The notes: a model not told the origin generated them from the sequence alone. A stretch of 64,000 bases of DNA from Cristatella mucedo (GCA_009760855.2 WPIO01000051.1:552001-616000), one strand, 5' to 3'. Shown: positions 43,235 to 54,969, numbered from the stretch's first letter. Program-made: numbers and translations.

Positions 43235-44110
43235 TTGAATGTGAGTTTAGGGCTTTGCACAAACGCAGGCCCTGTAAAATGAATCATAGGCTACAATATG
43301 ACTTGAAGCCTCTCTCGGGAATGTGATGGCTTCCTGTAAGCATGCTGAAGTAATCATTCCCCTTAGATCCACGAAGCTCGATTAGCAGCACACAACCACA
43401 CCCGTATAGCTCTATCGAGTCATCTATCAATTTCAGCTGCCTTTGGGACGCTGTCAAAAAGCTTTTCTTGATAAAAAGCCAGTTTTCCAGCAGACTTTTT
43501 TGGACGCCCTTGTTGTATTCAGTCGTCAGATTGCCTAGGTTTACTTGTAGAAGTCAGACTGCGTACTCTTACTTTTACTGCGTACGTTTACTTTTAGAAC
43601 CTGATCTGTAGCCTAAAAAGGAAAGTCTTGACTTGCAGCTTTGTCCTGCTCATCTGTGGCGTCATTTGGGCTCAGGTAATGGGCAGCCATACTAATGAGT
43701 TTCGTTTTTGTTTTGCGAAGGTTGAGCCAAGAGAATTGCTAAACCTTAAAAAGTAAAAAAACCGAGTAGCTGAACATAGTGATCGCGATCAAAGTAAGCT
43801 TCAGCAATTGTCTTTGAGGCACACATATGATATAAACCTAAATTGAGTCCTTCAGAACTTGCATAAATTCTGGCTTTTACTCAGGCGACATTATCAGCTA
43901 GAGACTATTTCAGCTGTCAGCTGTCAGCGAGGTTAGATGCTCTGGCAAAGCCAAGATAGTTGAAGTTGGTGAATTAACGAAAATCTAATAGACTGCTCAA
44001 TTATCATATCATTGTTAATGTTATTGCTTCAATCGTCCGAATTTCTTTGGGCTGCATATTCTGCAACCCTAATTCGGCTCAAAAATTAACTTGGTCACCT
44101 TTGATGACTG
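43235..44110. other. No gene recognised
   Basis: May include further, very old retroelement sequence next to the LINE 3' UTR. There is no clear ORF. Confidence 0.35.
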
Positions 44111-44114
44111 ACGT

Positions 44115-44225
44115 CTAGGGGACTGCATTTGATGATTGAGGTCTTTGGGTCGAATCCTGAGGGATACTGGATGAGCCTGGATAGAACTTAAGTTGCCCGT
44201 GGTGCTCATTAAATGAAGCTATATA
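44115..44225 (+). mobile_element. SINE fragment with LINE-like tail
   Basis: B-box-like GGGTCGAATCCTGAGG (44147-44162) followed by 'CCTGGATAGAACTTAAGTTG' and 'CCCGTGGTGCTCATTAAATGA', a diverged LINE-type 3' end. Confidence 0.45.
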
Positions 44226-44410
44226 TTGTTTTCACTCAACAATGCGACCTATTCTTTTCAGCTTCAAAATATTGAATCACTTAGCATGAAGCATGAACTG
44301 CACTGTACGCTTCGAATGTGTCGGCGAAAAAAGTGGTTTTTATGTGGTCCGTGGCTAGAAAATGTTTACTGTTATTTTTTCGATAATTAAAAGAGATTAG
44401 TTTTTACCAG

Positions 44411-44462
44411 AAGTGTGTGTGTCTGTGTCTGTGTCTGTGTCTGTGTGTGTGCCTGTGTGTGT
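44411..44462. repeat. (TG)n / (CTGTGT)n microsatellite
   Basis: Short GT-rich tract with CTGTGT hexamers. Confidence 0.9.
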
Positions 44463-44499
44463 TCTGGTGTGCTACATCGCTAGCAGTAGCTGAGGCTAC

Positions 44500-45280
44500 T
44501 GCCGACTCGACGATCGTGCAGTCCGACTCTTGAGGCTACAGATAACTACCTGCTCCTCTTTGGGTCGAATCGTGCACCGCCTGGTGTCGAACCACAGGAC
44601 ATATTTTCCCGTAGGAAGGACGAATTGATGTTCTTCCATCGCTGAATCTCATCGATATTATGCATACGACGTGAAAAGCCATCGCCGTTTCAGGCCACGG
44701 TGGCCGGATCGTAAACCTTGAGTTTTTCTTGACCATGGTGATCACGGGAAAACATTGTATCAGGAAGGTAGGAAATGGCCCTCGGGCCTGCATATCTAAC
44801 TGAAATATTCCTGCGATATGTGTTGTCGCGATTGCCGTATTCCTCTGTCGGCAGCCTATGCTGGCTGTTGCTGATCGTACTCGTGTATTTAGGAAGCAAT
44901 TTTAAAGCACGAGGTTGCATTGGTGTTTGAAAACTTTTCTTAATTTTCACGATGCTTTAATCGCAAGCAGCCTCGTTGTCTGACTCAAATGTGAATAGCT
45001 AGCAGTTTCCAGTAAGCAGGAACTCTCGCTTTGGAATAAGGACTATTATATCACACAAATAGTGATTCTTGTCTCTAAGTTCATGTAAACTGGAATCGCT
45101 TCAATGATAGCCCCGGTCGTGTCGTTTGCTATGCTTTCTAAGGGAAAGAAAAAGGGTTACCTATTCTAATATCTTTAATCGGTTATTTTTTTCAGTCTCG
45201 CCTTTATCTTGGCCAGGAAGCAGAACCCGTTCAACTTCTGAGTCTTCGCTTACCCTGAGTCCACGGTAACACCCACTAGC
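44500..45280. other. No gene recognised
   Basis: Two overlapping minus-strand frames near 44536-44950 show no domain. The sequence precedes local duplication D copy 2. Confidence 0.4.
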
Positions 45281-45282
45281 TG

Positions 45283-45930
45283 TGGTCACGTATGTACAAA
45301 AAGGGCATGACACGTTTTTAACGGAAGGAAGACTTGGATTAGACGCGGGTTTACGTGGAACGGCCAGCCGAACTCGTCGGCTTGGTGACGCCTCGTCGTT
45401 TCTTTGAGTTTTCATAAGCTTAACAAACGGAGTAAAAGCTCTAGGAAAATAGATTTAGTCTTTGAGAGCCCGTTTCTGCGTCTATAGTTTTGCTGATGCT
45501 GTAGTCAGCGGCCATTGATGTAAATGCTAGTCCCCATCTCACGAGCCGCATCAATCCTTCTTTAATCGTACCGCTTCGTCCTAATTTTGTAGGAGCATAG
45601 TAAACTCGGTGAGTTGACAAGATTCCGTACCGCAGATAGATTTGTCTTTTTCCCGGCATCTGCATGACGTAAAAAGTAGAAATCGGCCCGAATCTGCAGC
45701 TTGTTGGCCGGGTAGTCGAACGCATAGCCTCTGCTTGATTAGCATCTCCATCTCTAGTTCTATTCATTTGCGGAAGGCTAATGTAATACTTATCTCTCGC
45801 CCCCTGTGCTTTCCTTTATCAGCTGGTTTTCAGTAGTGATTATACTCAGTAAGAGTAGTCGTCAATGGGGAACGACCAATTAACGCAATTATTATTGGTT
45901 ATGCTACCGAGGTACCATGTAGTTAACTCT
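45283..45930. repeat. Local duplication D, copy 2
   Basis: Second copy of the 37255-37930 block. A 108-codon minus-strand frame (45441-45767) is open here but is broken by a frame change in copy 1. Differences between the copies in the shared part (GLAFTSMA...) are mostly amino-acid changing, so neither copy looks like a gene under selection now. Confidence 0.75.
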
Positions 45931-45934
45931 AGTC

Positions 45935-46800
45935 GGCCGTCTGAGCATGATCGGCTACCCGTTGGACGTGAAAACCTGAAAACCTCGAGACGATCGCATA
46001 CCTTTCTCTGAAACTGTGGAGCTTCAGGTGCAGTACTGGCATGCCGGGCTCGAAATTCATCAACTCATTCAGGCTTGGAAAACTTCGAGTGATTGTTCAG
46101 TGACCACTAACACCGTATTCACAAGCTGCCCCTCATTTCTTTACAGGTGCTACTGTCCCCGTGGTCTTAGCCCAAGGATTGGGCAGTTGCCCACAACAAC
46201 CCATGTAGTGGCTTGTATTTCTGCAGCTCTAAATTGAGTATTGTCCGTCGCAAGTAGGCCGGCAGCCCCTTAACCTCTTCTGCCGATATGTAAATAATGC
46301 TGTTTAATCAGTTGCACTTGGACACTTACTTTTTTCTAATAATTGCGTGTTATGGTATACAAAATGCAAAGCTAGTCACTAGGTCGGCGAGGCTAAATTG
46401 ACCCACCTGATGCAGAGTAATACTGAAGGCTTCGTGCCAAAGCCATGTGCCATTTCCAAGGCACATGATTTCTGTCATCGCTCTAATTCTGATACTGATT
46501 TTCTTTAAATGCATAGGAGTACTCCATTGGAGGCAAGTAATAGCCATTGATGGACATCCCTATTTTAATTACCTTAAAGTCCCCGTCATTAATTTGCTAT
46601 AGTCTTAATTTTTTGAATGTAAGGTATGCAAACGTGATTACATTGTTCATTAGGAAGCCTACACTGCTCCTCAGCAGTCAGCCGATGCGGTAGGCGGAGA
46701 CGTCGATGCTGAAGGACGAGCCCTGGGTGAGAAGCGCTTGCTTTGAGGGATAGCACTGTGGGCAGCGATCTGTGGGCAACCGTAAAGACCGTCGTTCTAT
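45935..46800. other. No gene recognised
   Basis: Upstream region of the peptide-gene promoter block. There are only short frames and no known repeat. Confidence 0.4.
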
Positions 46801-46802
46801 CA

Positions 46803-47124
46803 TATTGCAGCCATACTTTGCGTATATGATTGCTTGGCAAAATGAATCAGACCCACCAGCACGAGCCCACGTACTCTAGGAAATTGTCTAGTTTCCAGAA
46901 ATCCTTCTTCATGACAAATCCTATGCCAGTCTGCTAAGCTCGCTTACCCGTTCTGGCCAAAAGCTATATATAACAAGTCTGTGCAGCCGCATAGCCGGCT
47001 GCTGCTGGAAAACAATCGCTTCGTGCACAGGTAAAATCTCAAAAGACGCCATTGTGTTTAGCGATTGGATCTGCTTTGCAGTCGTCTGAGCGTATCTTAT
47101 ACTTGTAGCCAGTGATCAGCAGTG
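46803..47124 (+). promoter_or_regulatory. Promoter/leader block of the secreted-peptide gene (duplication copy 2)
   Basis: Homologous to 34848-35165. It carries a strong TATATATAA box (46965-46973), 160 bases before the start codon, so transcription would begin near 47000. Inside the leader, AG|GTAAAA at 47031 and CTTTGCAG ending at 47081 could delimit a very short leader intron, but 51 bases is near the lower limit. The conservation between the two copies covers the TATA box and the leader and stops just before the coding exon. Confidence 0.6.
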
Positions 47125-47132
47125 CCAGGAAA

Positions 47133-49060
47133 ATGAACGTCTCGACTGCTTACTTTGTGCTGTGCATCTGTGTCCTTAATTGCAATCGGGTAAGTTTCTT
47201 GCGCACCAACTAGGTTTGACTCCATTAGCCACTGTTAATTTTGGAGAATTAGCATGCATGCTAAATTGAGAAAACATGAATGCTGAATATGTACTGACAG
47301 CAATGTTTTCTAGTAAATACAAGACGCATTAAGTTGAAATTCACACTTGAGGCAAAAATCTTTTAGAAACTCTATTCGAGTGGGATTCTGGAGAAGCTAT
47401 AGTGAAATGGAAATAAGCTTGCCGCTGCTATTTGTTGCTTTGTTGCTTTACTTGCTTATTTGTTGCTTTTTATTTGTTGCTACTTGTTCATCTGGATCGT
47501 CTGCCACTCTTTGTGACTGATGGTTAGGCTCTAGGACATGGCAATTTAGCTTTAGTAAAGCTGGTTGCATAGATACAAAGTACAATGCTGCCATATCAGG
47601 CGATCTTGACCCGTAGTTTAAATTTAATTCCCAATGAGATGTGTATTTACATTAGTATCCTTAGCAACCTTAGCATCCTCACTAATTTACATCGTCTCGT
47701 TCAGTTCTAAACGTCTACACACTTTGCATGAAGCAGCCAATTCATTCATAGTAACCTGAAAAAGCATTAGGTAGGTGGTCGGTGGATTGAGCATTAGCTT
47801 GTGTTGTTTTATATGACACAGAGTATAGTTGTATCGCTAGTCGATTGTGCATCCTTTGCAGCAAATGTAAAGCACCTAGAAAGTGACTGAGTTCTCTGAT
47901 GGCGCTTTATCAAGTGTGTTGTTATTATTATTATTATTAGTTAGTATATCGCTAAGAGGAGTCTTTTATACAGCTGAATTACTAAACTTACATTTTGAAA
48001 AAATATTCCCAACTTGTCGGCAGCAAATATTTTGCTAAGCTCGCCTTGGCTCCCCATTGTCGGCTCATTTCAGTGGGCTCACTGGAATTCGTTTGAGCAA
48101 CTGACTTTGGCTGGCTGTCATATGGAAATATATTTACCGTCTGCTAAATTAGCAGTCGCGTACCAATCAAAGTGACAGCTACAACGTAGCTATACGAAGA
48201 CAAAGTGGTGAGCTAGAGCAACGTCGGTAGGAAACTAGCGAGTAATAAAAGCATCAAGTGCAGCCTGCAGTTTGGTCGTCTCAGCACGTTCATCTGTGCT
48301 CAAGGTGCGATCAGAAGGTACAGAAATCGCAAACTTTGGTCTGCGTAAACGAATTTCATTTACTCTGCCTTACCACCTTGGTTCTCAAAACTCGTGAAGC
48401 TCTTTAATAATTTGAGACGGACCAGTGGCTTATCAATCATCACTGCTGCCTTATTCGCATGTGTCGTCCTACTCGTGCCTGCCTGCATGGACAGTAGGTG
48501 AGCTAGGATACAGGGCTTCAAATCGTGTCAGCAGTGAGCGAGCAATGCAAGGGTACGTCAACTTATTCAGACATTCACCAAGGGCATTCATTCTTGTCCT
48601 CGTGGCGTAAATGCACCTGAGTTGCCGAGAGCTCTAGCGTTAAGATATTTTTAGACAGGTGCGACGACAATCGAGGTAAGCATAGCTAGTGCTTTTGCAC
48701 CAGAAAACACTCCAATCAACATTGAAGTACCGCAAACTCTTTCCGATCCACGGCGGCATTTATTTCGCGCACCAAATGACCTCATCTGTTTAACGACTGC
48801 ATTGTTCTGTAGGAAGCCGAAGCAGCTTCTGTAAATTCCTTCGTTATCCCCGACGGAGACATGAACCCAACTGATCTCGCCCTGGGTAAGTACTGTGCTC
48901 TCTTTGCTGACAAAAATACAGGCGATGATCCGATAGCAACAAACAATTATTGTCTACTTTTGCAGAAAATACGAAGGCAGCGAAAAGAATAATTAAGTTT
49001 GAAAATGGGAGAGGTCGCTGGCCTTCACCTTTTTACAAATTTGTGTTAAGCCGAAAATAG
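47133..49060 (+). CDS. Secreted peptide precursor, 74 residues, three exons
   Basis: Exons 47133-47189, 48813-48885 and 48966-49060 join in frame at consensus sites: CGG|GTAAGT, TTCTGTAG|GAA, CTGG|GTAAGT and CTACTTTTGCAG|AA. Residues 1-17 (MNVSTAYFVLCICVLNC) form a hydrophobic signal-peptide-like core, although without a basic N-terminal residue. Residues 20-44 are acidic (six Asp or Glu, no basic residue). Lys-Arg at 50-51 is a prohormone-convertase-type site. The last 23 residues start IIKFENGRGR, include Trp, Tyr and three Phe, and end SRK, with net charge about +5. Signal, anionic spacer, dibasic site and cationic aromatic peptide is the usual plan of antimicrobial or neuropeptide precursors. 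The final basic residues could be trimmed and no Gly amidation signal precedes them. A TATA box lies 160 bases upstream and AATAAA at 49240. I recognise no known family. The role is inference and the gene model rests on splice and phase logic. Confidence 0.6.
47820..47945 (+). mobile_element. LINE 3' tail in intron 1 of the peptide gene
   Basis: 'GCAGCAAATGTAAAGCACC', 'GACTGAGTTCTCTGATGGC' and 'GCTTTATCAAGTGTGTTG' followed by a TTATTATT run. Only the last 120 bases of the element were inserted or kept. It is in the sense direction. Confidence 0.8.
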
Positions 49061-49239
49061 CACCGGATGTTTTATTTTGACCACGCCACTAACTAAAAAT
49101 GGCGAAAAACGCATGCCTTCAGCGACCGAAAAAAATGAAACGGCTGCATCGAGTTGAAAGTTGAAAAAAATGTACAATGATCACTGTGTTTTATGAGGAA
49201 AAATCAAAAGTCGTCACTGCAAAAGATCGCCTGTGTAAA

Positions 49240-49245
49240 AATAAA
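49240..49245 (+). promoter_or_regulatory. Probable polyadenylation signal of the peptide gene
   Basis: AATAAA 180 bases after the stop codon, on the same strand. Confidence 0.5.
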
Positions 49246-49847
49246 CGTTTCAGAGTTTTACATCCAGATTCCATCTCTCACAACTGCATTATGTTCATCT
49301 GCGATCAGGAGACTTCACTCTCCGAATCTAGGAAGAGGGAAACGGACAGGTGGAATAATAGTCACCACCCAAATTCCGGGGTCTGAATTTTTATATCTAC
49401 CTTTTGATTAAAAAACTATATGCCACCTTCTGCTATCACGCATGAAAAGTCAAAAACCGATTGATGAATTCAGTGAGTAACTTGCCCTTTCATATAATAT
49501 AGCACAAAGACAATCAGATACAAGGTGGGGAACTATTACAAAGCTCTTCTGAAATGTTTCCCGCTGGAGTTATAATTTAAACTTGAATGGACTTAGCGTG
49601 CCACGGCTCACAATTTGCAGTGGCTTTTAGCAGGGCTCAGTTAGTTGAAAGCAGGCATTCTTTTATCGATGAACGACGCCAATTTACTTGAAACGCATTA
49701 GCGGTTCCAAGCAGCCATCTAATTGAATTATTCGTTGTATTCGAATACGTTAATTTAACTGGAGTCTAGACTGGTTTAAAAAATGGTGACCAAAGGGAAG
49801 ATATCGTTCTATAATACGACACCAAGTCAAATGAAAAACACTAGCTT

Positions 49848-50008
49848 ATTTAGCAACCTCTTTTGTAAAGCAGCAGAAGAGCCTTTACGGCTATCACCTC
49901 CGCTTGCAGCAGCGATAAAGGATCGCCCACCACAGGATTAGAACCCACGACCTCGGGACCTAGGTCGTGAAAAGCAACCGCCTTACCTAGTGTGCGATCA
50001 CGGCTCGT
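49848..50008 (-). mobile_element. tRNA-derived SINE
   Basis: Minus strand: 'GATCGCACACTAGGTAAGGC', B-box region GGGTTCTAATCCTG (one change from consensus), body ending 'GCTTTACAAAAGAGG' and 'TTGCTAAATAAGC'. Same family as 17758. Confidence 0.8.
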
Positions 50009-50164
50009 CAATACCCGACACTAGGCAAGAAGCTGCCACACGCGAAGGCAGGACATTTGAGCGGAGGAAGGTCAATCTCGAGTCGCTGCCAGAGCGTCGC
50101 TAAGCTTTCCCAGCCATTCAAGTCGAATTCTCTCCACGATTAAATCAGAAAGTACATTTCTGAA

Positions 50165-50928
50165 GAGTAATGATGTAACTCTTTCTGATTGAAAAAAATT
50201 GTAGCCTTACCGTTTACCAACGAGTAACATATCTCCAGCTGAGCTTCACACAATTAGGCTTCTAGCCTTTAAAGGAAAGACATCGTCAGTGCATTAGCTG
50301 CACATATGAGAAAATGCAGCGGTGGATGCAATTCAAGTTAATCTCCAGAGCAGCTGCCGATTTATTTCAAATTGACCAACTTGGCTGCTTGAAAGACGGC
50401 TCAAATGAATGCTGAAATTCCCCTATTTATACCCTCAAACGTGCTATCTGCCACCTCAGATTGGCAAGCCGAGGTTGCTTCATATATAAAGCAAAGTTGT
50501 ACTTTTTCGCACAAAATGCATTTAGTGTTTCACTTGAACTTGACTGACCAGAGAGATCATGGCGAAGCGTCACTGTCTGCCAAATTTCAACTCTATAACA
50601 CTAATTACGACTGCTAGCTGCATGTGAAATGACGTAGACGAATGAGAAATCCATGGAAAAGAAGTAGCTTTGTTCGGTAGAGGATTGAAACAGCCGTAGA
50701 AAATTACCTTCGCTTGCAAAGAAAGAAATTGGACAAGAAACCTTCACTTTAGCACGTCGGCACAACATTGATTTTTTAATCTTTCTGAAAGTGTGATCGT
50801 TCGCTTGAAAATACACTTAGGCCTTATCGGATGAGGAAATTTTCCAAAGTCTGGTCTAAAATAAACCAAGCCATTTAGCACTCACTGGAAGAAAGTGGTG
50901 TACATTATTGCTCGCTTGTAATAGAGGT
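50165..50928. repeat. Local repeat, units A+B, copy 1
   Basis: Unit A (about 50165-50450, from GTAATGATGTAACTCTTTC to the 'CTATCTGCCACCT' joint) and unit B (50450-50925, from 'TGCCACCTCAGATTGGCAA' to 'GGTGTACATTATTGCTCGC'). A and B recur at 51790-52262, and B again at 51297-51775. No ORF is conserved among copies. It may be a non-coding element, such as an LTR or non-autonomous transposon, or a satellite-like unit. Confidence 0.7.
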
Positions 50929-50929
50929 C

Positions 50930-51296
50930 ATGTGTGGACAATAAATTAGCTGTCCCATTCCTCCGCTTAAAGACAGTTGGCGACAGAAGCTTTAGCTCTG
51001 CAGGTCCCAGACTGTGGAGCTCGCTTCCACAATTCTTACGCAACGACATCTACTCTCCAACTGCCGACTATGGCACATCTTTTTCAGCGGTCCTGAGCTG
51101 ATACTTCTATGCTACTCAACTGCTCTCCTGACTCTGCTATGCTTCCCACTTTCTCTTTGTTGCGTGAGGCGAAGTCTGTTGGCAACCGAATGCGTACCGA
51201 AAGCCGCTTAGGCTGTGAGTGTGCTATACAGAACTCTCCTGCGTAACACTCACATGGTCTTTATGACTTTGTGGAGTTACAGACGGAGATACATTT
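50930..51296 (+). mobile_element. LINE C-terminal fragment, second family
   Basis: Encodes 'GDRSFSSAGPRLWSSLPQFLRND' split by frames, then 'YSPTADYGTSFSAVLS' and stop, the clearest copy of this family here. The 3' part runs to 'TTATGACTTTGTGGAGTTACAG'. It sits between copies of the local repeat. Confidence 0.7.
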
Positions 51297-52262
51297 ATCT
51301 GCCACCTCAAAATGGCAAACCGAGGTTGCTTAGTATATAAAGCAAAATAGTAGTACTTTTTTTAGCACAAAATGCATTTAGTGTTTCACTTGAACGTTTT
51401 TGACCAGAGAGATTATGGCGAAGCTTAAATGACTACCGAATTTCAACTCTGAAACACTAATTACGACTGCTAGCCGCCCTGTGGAAAGGCGTTGACGAAT
51501 GAGAAATCCGTGAAAAAAGAAGTAGTTCGGTAGAGGATAAAAACAGCCGTACGAAAATTACATTTACTTATAAATAACGAAATTGGACAACATGCCTTCA
51601 CTTTATGACGTCGGTACAACTTAAAGTTGATTATCTTTCTGAACATATGATCGTTAGCTCGAAAATTCCCCTTAATTTAATCGGATGAGGAGATTTTCTA
51701 AATTCTGGTCTAAGATAAACCAAGCCATTTAGAACCCACTGGAAGAAAGTATTGTACATTATCGCTCTCTCGATAAGGGACACTATCGTGATGATGTAAC
51801 TCTTTCTGATTGAAAAATTGTAGCCTTTCCGTTTACCCACCAGTAACATATCTCTAGCCGATCTTCACACAATTAGGCTTCTAGCATTAAAAGCAAAAAT
51901 TGCTTCAGTACATTAGATTAGCTACACATATGAGAAAATGCCGCGGTGGATGCAATTCAAGTTAATCCCCAGAGCATCTGCCGATTTATTTTAAATCGAC
52001 CAACTTGGCTGCTTGAAATACGGCGCAAATAATTATGGAATTACCCCATCTACACCCTTACTTGTGCTATCTGCCACCTTGGAATGGCAAAAAGTGGTTG
52101 CTTAGTATTTGAAGCAAAGTTGTACTTTTTAGCACAAAATGCATTTAGTGTTTCACTTGAAATTGACTGACTAGAGAGATCATGGTGAAGCGTCACTGAC
52201 TACCGAATTTCAACTCTGAAACACTATTGACGACTGCTAGCTGCCCATGAAAAGACCTAGGC
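51297..52262. repeat. Local repeat, units B-A-B, copy 2
   Basis: Unit B 51297-51775, unit A 51790-52075, then a second partial unit B that ends where the hAT element begins at 52263. The order shows a head-to-tail array with period of roughly 770-790 bases, and that the hAT element came later. Confidence 0.7.
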
Positions 52263-54968
52263 CAGGGTTGTCCAACACGTGGCCCGCGGGCCACAACCCG
52301 GCCCGCCGAGGACTTCCATGCGGCACGCAACGTTATCCCCAAAATATGTGTTACTCAATGTTTATCGTTAATTTTTAATCCTTACAAACGGAGATTCAAG
52401 ACGCTGTGATGTACTTTACGGGCGCGTGAAGCGCGAAGGTGTCCGAATGGCTATTTTCACGTTAAGGTGAAAAATCGATTTATTATGCTAGCCTTCTTGT
52501 GAACATTTTGGCGCGAAGGGTAATATATTTGTGCTACAGCGGTGCCATTACGATCACATTTATAACGCTTCCGCAAGCGGAGTTAACCGTTTCACACTGC
52601 GGATAGGAAAAAAGAGCCGTTTCTCAGCTGCTGCTTCACGAACTGGAATCAGTCAGGTAGGTTTTTCAAAAAACGCGTATTGCTCAACTTACTTACTAAT
52701 ACTAAGATACTGCTGTGATAAAATATAAATTAATCAATTCGTAACTGATCTGTATTTCACATATAAAAATGGCGGCGAATATGAATACTAGCAAAAAACG
52801 AAAAATTGACGCAGAACGAAGACTTTTCAAAGCATCTTGGACTGTAGACTATTTTGCAATGGAACGCTTCGGTAGGATAATGTGCCTAATATGCCGAGAA
52901 ACAATTGCCGTTGCAAAGGAGTACAATGTTAAGCGACATTTTTTAACAAAGCATGGCGACAGGTACAACAGCCTGACTGGTCAACTTCGAATTAATCTCG
53001 TGAACTCGTTGAAACAGAGCGTCATCGGACAGCAGTCATTGTTTACGGCAGTCAGCAACAAGTCTGAGGCTTCAACCGAAGCAAGTTTTTTAATAGCTGA
53101 AGCTATAGCTAAGCGGGGGAAGCATTTTCCGATGGTGAATTTGTTAAGGAATGTCCCAGGCTGTTTACTGGTGTGGTCTGTCAAGAAAAGAAGTCAGAAG
53201 TAGAGAAAGTCAGTCTTTCTCATCAAACGGTTGCGAGAAGAGTTGACGAGCTCGCATCCAACATAGAAGAAAGTCTCACTAAAAGACTTTCTGAATGCGA
53301 ATTGTATTCTCTTGCGCTCGACGAAAGCACGGACAATAGCTATACGGCTCAACTGTCGATGTTTGTACGCGGAGTAACAGGAAAGGTTGTCATTATCGAA
53401 GAACTGTTGGATATATGTTCAATGAAAGGCATTACAACGGGGGGGGGGGATATTTTGGATCAGGTCAAGAGGGTCCTCACAAAGTGTAATCTTCCTGAAA
53501 CTAAATTGATTGGTTTAACCACAGACGAAGCCCATTCAATGACAGGTAGACACAACGGATTTGTATCTTTAATGGTAAAATTAGTACCTCCCAAAATTGT
53601 CAGTCATCACTGCATCATCCACCAAGAACAGCTATGTGCAAAGGTCTTGAGCATGCAACATGTAATGGACAATGTAGTTTAAACAGTCAATGTGATAAGG
53701 TCTCGTGCGCTAAACCACAGACAATTTCAGGCTTTCCTTGAAGGGTTGGGATCAGATCATTGTGATGCTATTTATTTCTGCCAAATCCGTTGGCTATGTA
53801 GGGCAAACACGTTAGCCAGATTTTGGTCACTTCGGGACGAAATAAAAACATTTATGACAGAAAAGAGAAAAGATGTTGGCTTTGTCGATGACCAGCAGTG
53901 GTTGGATGACTCGGCTTTTTTGGTGGACATGACCAAACATCTTCAGATTTTAATGTCAAACTCCAATGTCCATAAAATCAACTGGTCCATAAAATGTATG
54001 AGTGTGTTGTCGCGTTTGTGCAAAAGCTGAAACTTTTCCGGAAACACTTAGGTCAGAAAAAACTGTTACATTTCACCACACTAGCAACAAGATCGCTTGA
54101 AACGCTAGCTCATATGAAGTACTCCACTCTTGTTAGCAAACTTGTTGATGAATTCGAAGAGAGGTTTCAGGATTTTCAACAACATGCGGATGACATGAAC
54201 ATGATTAGTAATCCATTTAATATCAATCCCTCTGATGCACCTGATGAATTTCAACTCAAAATAATTGACATTCATAATGACAGCAATTTAAAAACTGCTT
54301 ATGATCAGCCTGACCTTGTTACCTTTTAAAAGCAGTATGTTTCATCAGAGTCTTTTCCTAACCTAGCCAAACATGCTCGCAGGTATATTGCACTTTTTGG
54401 CAGCACATATTGCTGCGAACAGCTTTTTTCCAGACTGAAAAATGTGAAAACAAAGACTCGATCCATTCTCACAGATGAACATTTATCAGGAATCCTTAGA
54501 ATTGCCACATCCACTGTTGCAGCAGATGTCGACTTTTTATGCGAACAGAAATAATGCCAAATATCTCATTGATGCCTGCAGTGCAGAAGATATTGAATAC
54601 CTGTGGCATTTAGTTAATCCGAAGACATTAATACTATGTGAGTCCTTGTCATGCAATTTTGTAAGTTTTATAAGTTTCTGTCTTCATGTTGTTAAAATAA
54701 AAATCCAAAAGTAAAAGATTGGCCATAATATCTATCGAATTATTTTCCAGGACACATGATTACATTTTTATTATTTATTATTTTTTATTATAATTATGCT
54801 AAAAAGTACTATTGTATTGTGGTTTATTTATTAAGTATAATAGTAATAGTCATAATGAAGTACGGTCTTATTTTCTGATGTGGTCAACTACGCCAATTTA
54901 CATGTGGCCCTCGGACCTTTTAAATTTTTTTAATGTGGCCCCCAACGCAAAAAGGTTGGACACCCTTG
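52263..54968 (+). mobile_element. hAT DNA transposon, nearly full length
   Basis: Terminal inverted repeats CAGGGTTGTCCAAC (52263) and, inverted, CAAGGGTGTCCAACC (ending 54968) enclose 2.7 kb with a decayed transposase. The subterminal 'GTGGCCC' motifs at both ends (GTGGCCCGCGGGCCAC at 52279; GTGGCCCTCGG and GTGGCCCCCAAC near 54904-54946) are typical of this hAT branch. The 8-base flanks (ACCTAGGC and GGTTACAC) do not match, so the target duplication is lost or a flank has been rearranged. Confidence 0.85.
52769..54554 (+). pseudogene. hAT transposase (GTF2IRD2/ZBED-like branch), inactivated
   Basis: The order of domains is intact across frames. There is an N-terminal BED-like zinc finger (CLIC...HFLTKH, residues about 38-61), then the RNase-H-like core with 'LALDESTDNSYTAQLSMFVRGV' (first catalytic Asp), 'GLTTDEAHSMTGRHNGFVSL' (second Asp) and 'HCIIHQEQLCAK'. 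The C-terminal dimerisation block 'ALFGSTYCCEQLFSRLKNVK' and 'LTDEHLSGILRIA' ends at TAA 54552. Lesions are a frame change near 53190, a stop at 53680, a frame change near 54000 and a stop at 54327. A full-length protein would be about 590 residues, typical for the group. It is dead, but of moderate age given how well the motifs have survived. Confidence 0.9.
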
Positions 54969-54969
54969 G

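Noticed and set aside
45441-45767. 108-codon minus-strand ORF in duplication D copy 2.
   Set aside because: The other copy is frame-broken and most differences change amino acids. Another frame of copy 1 looks more protein-like, so this one is probably not the coding frame.
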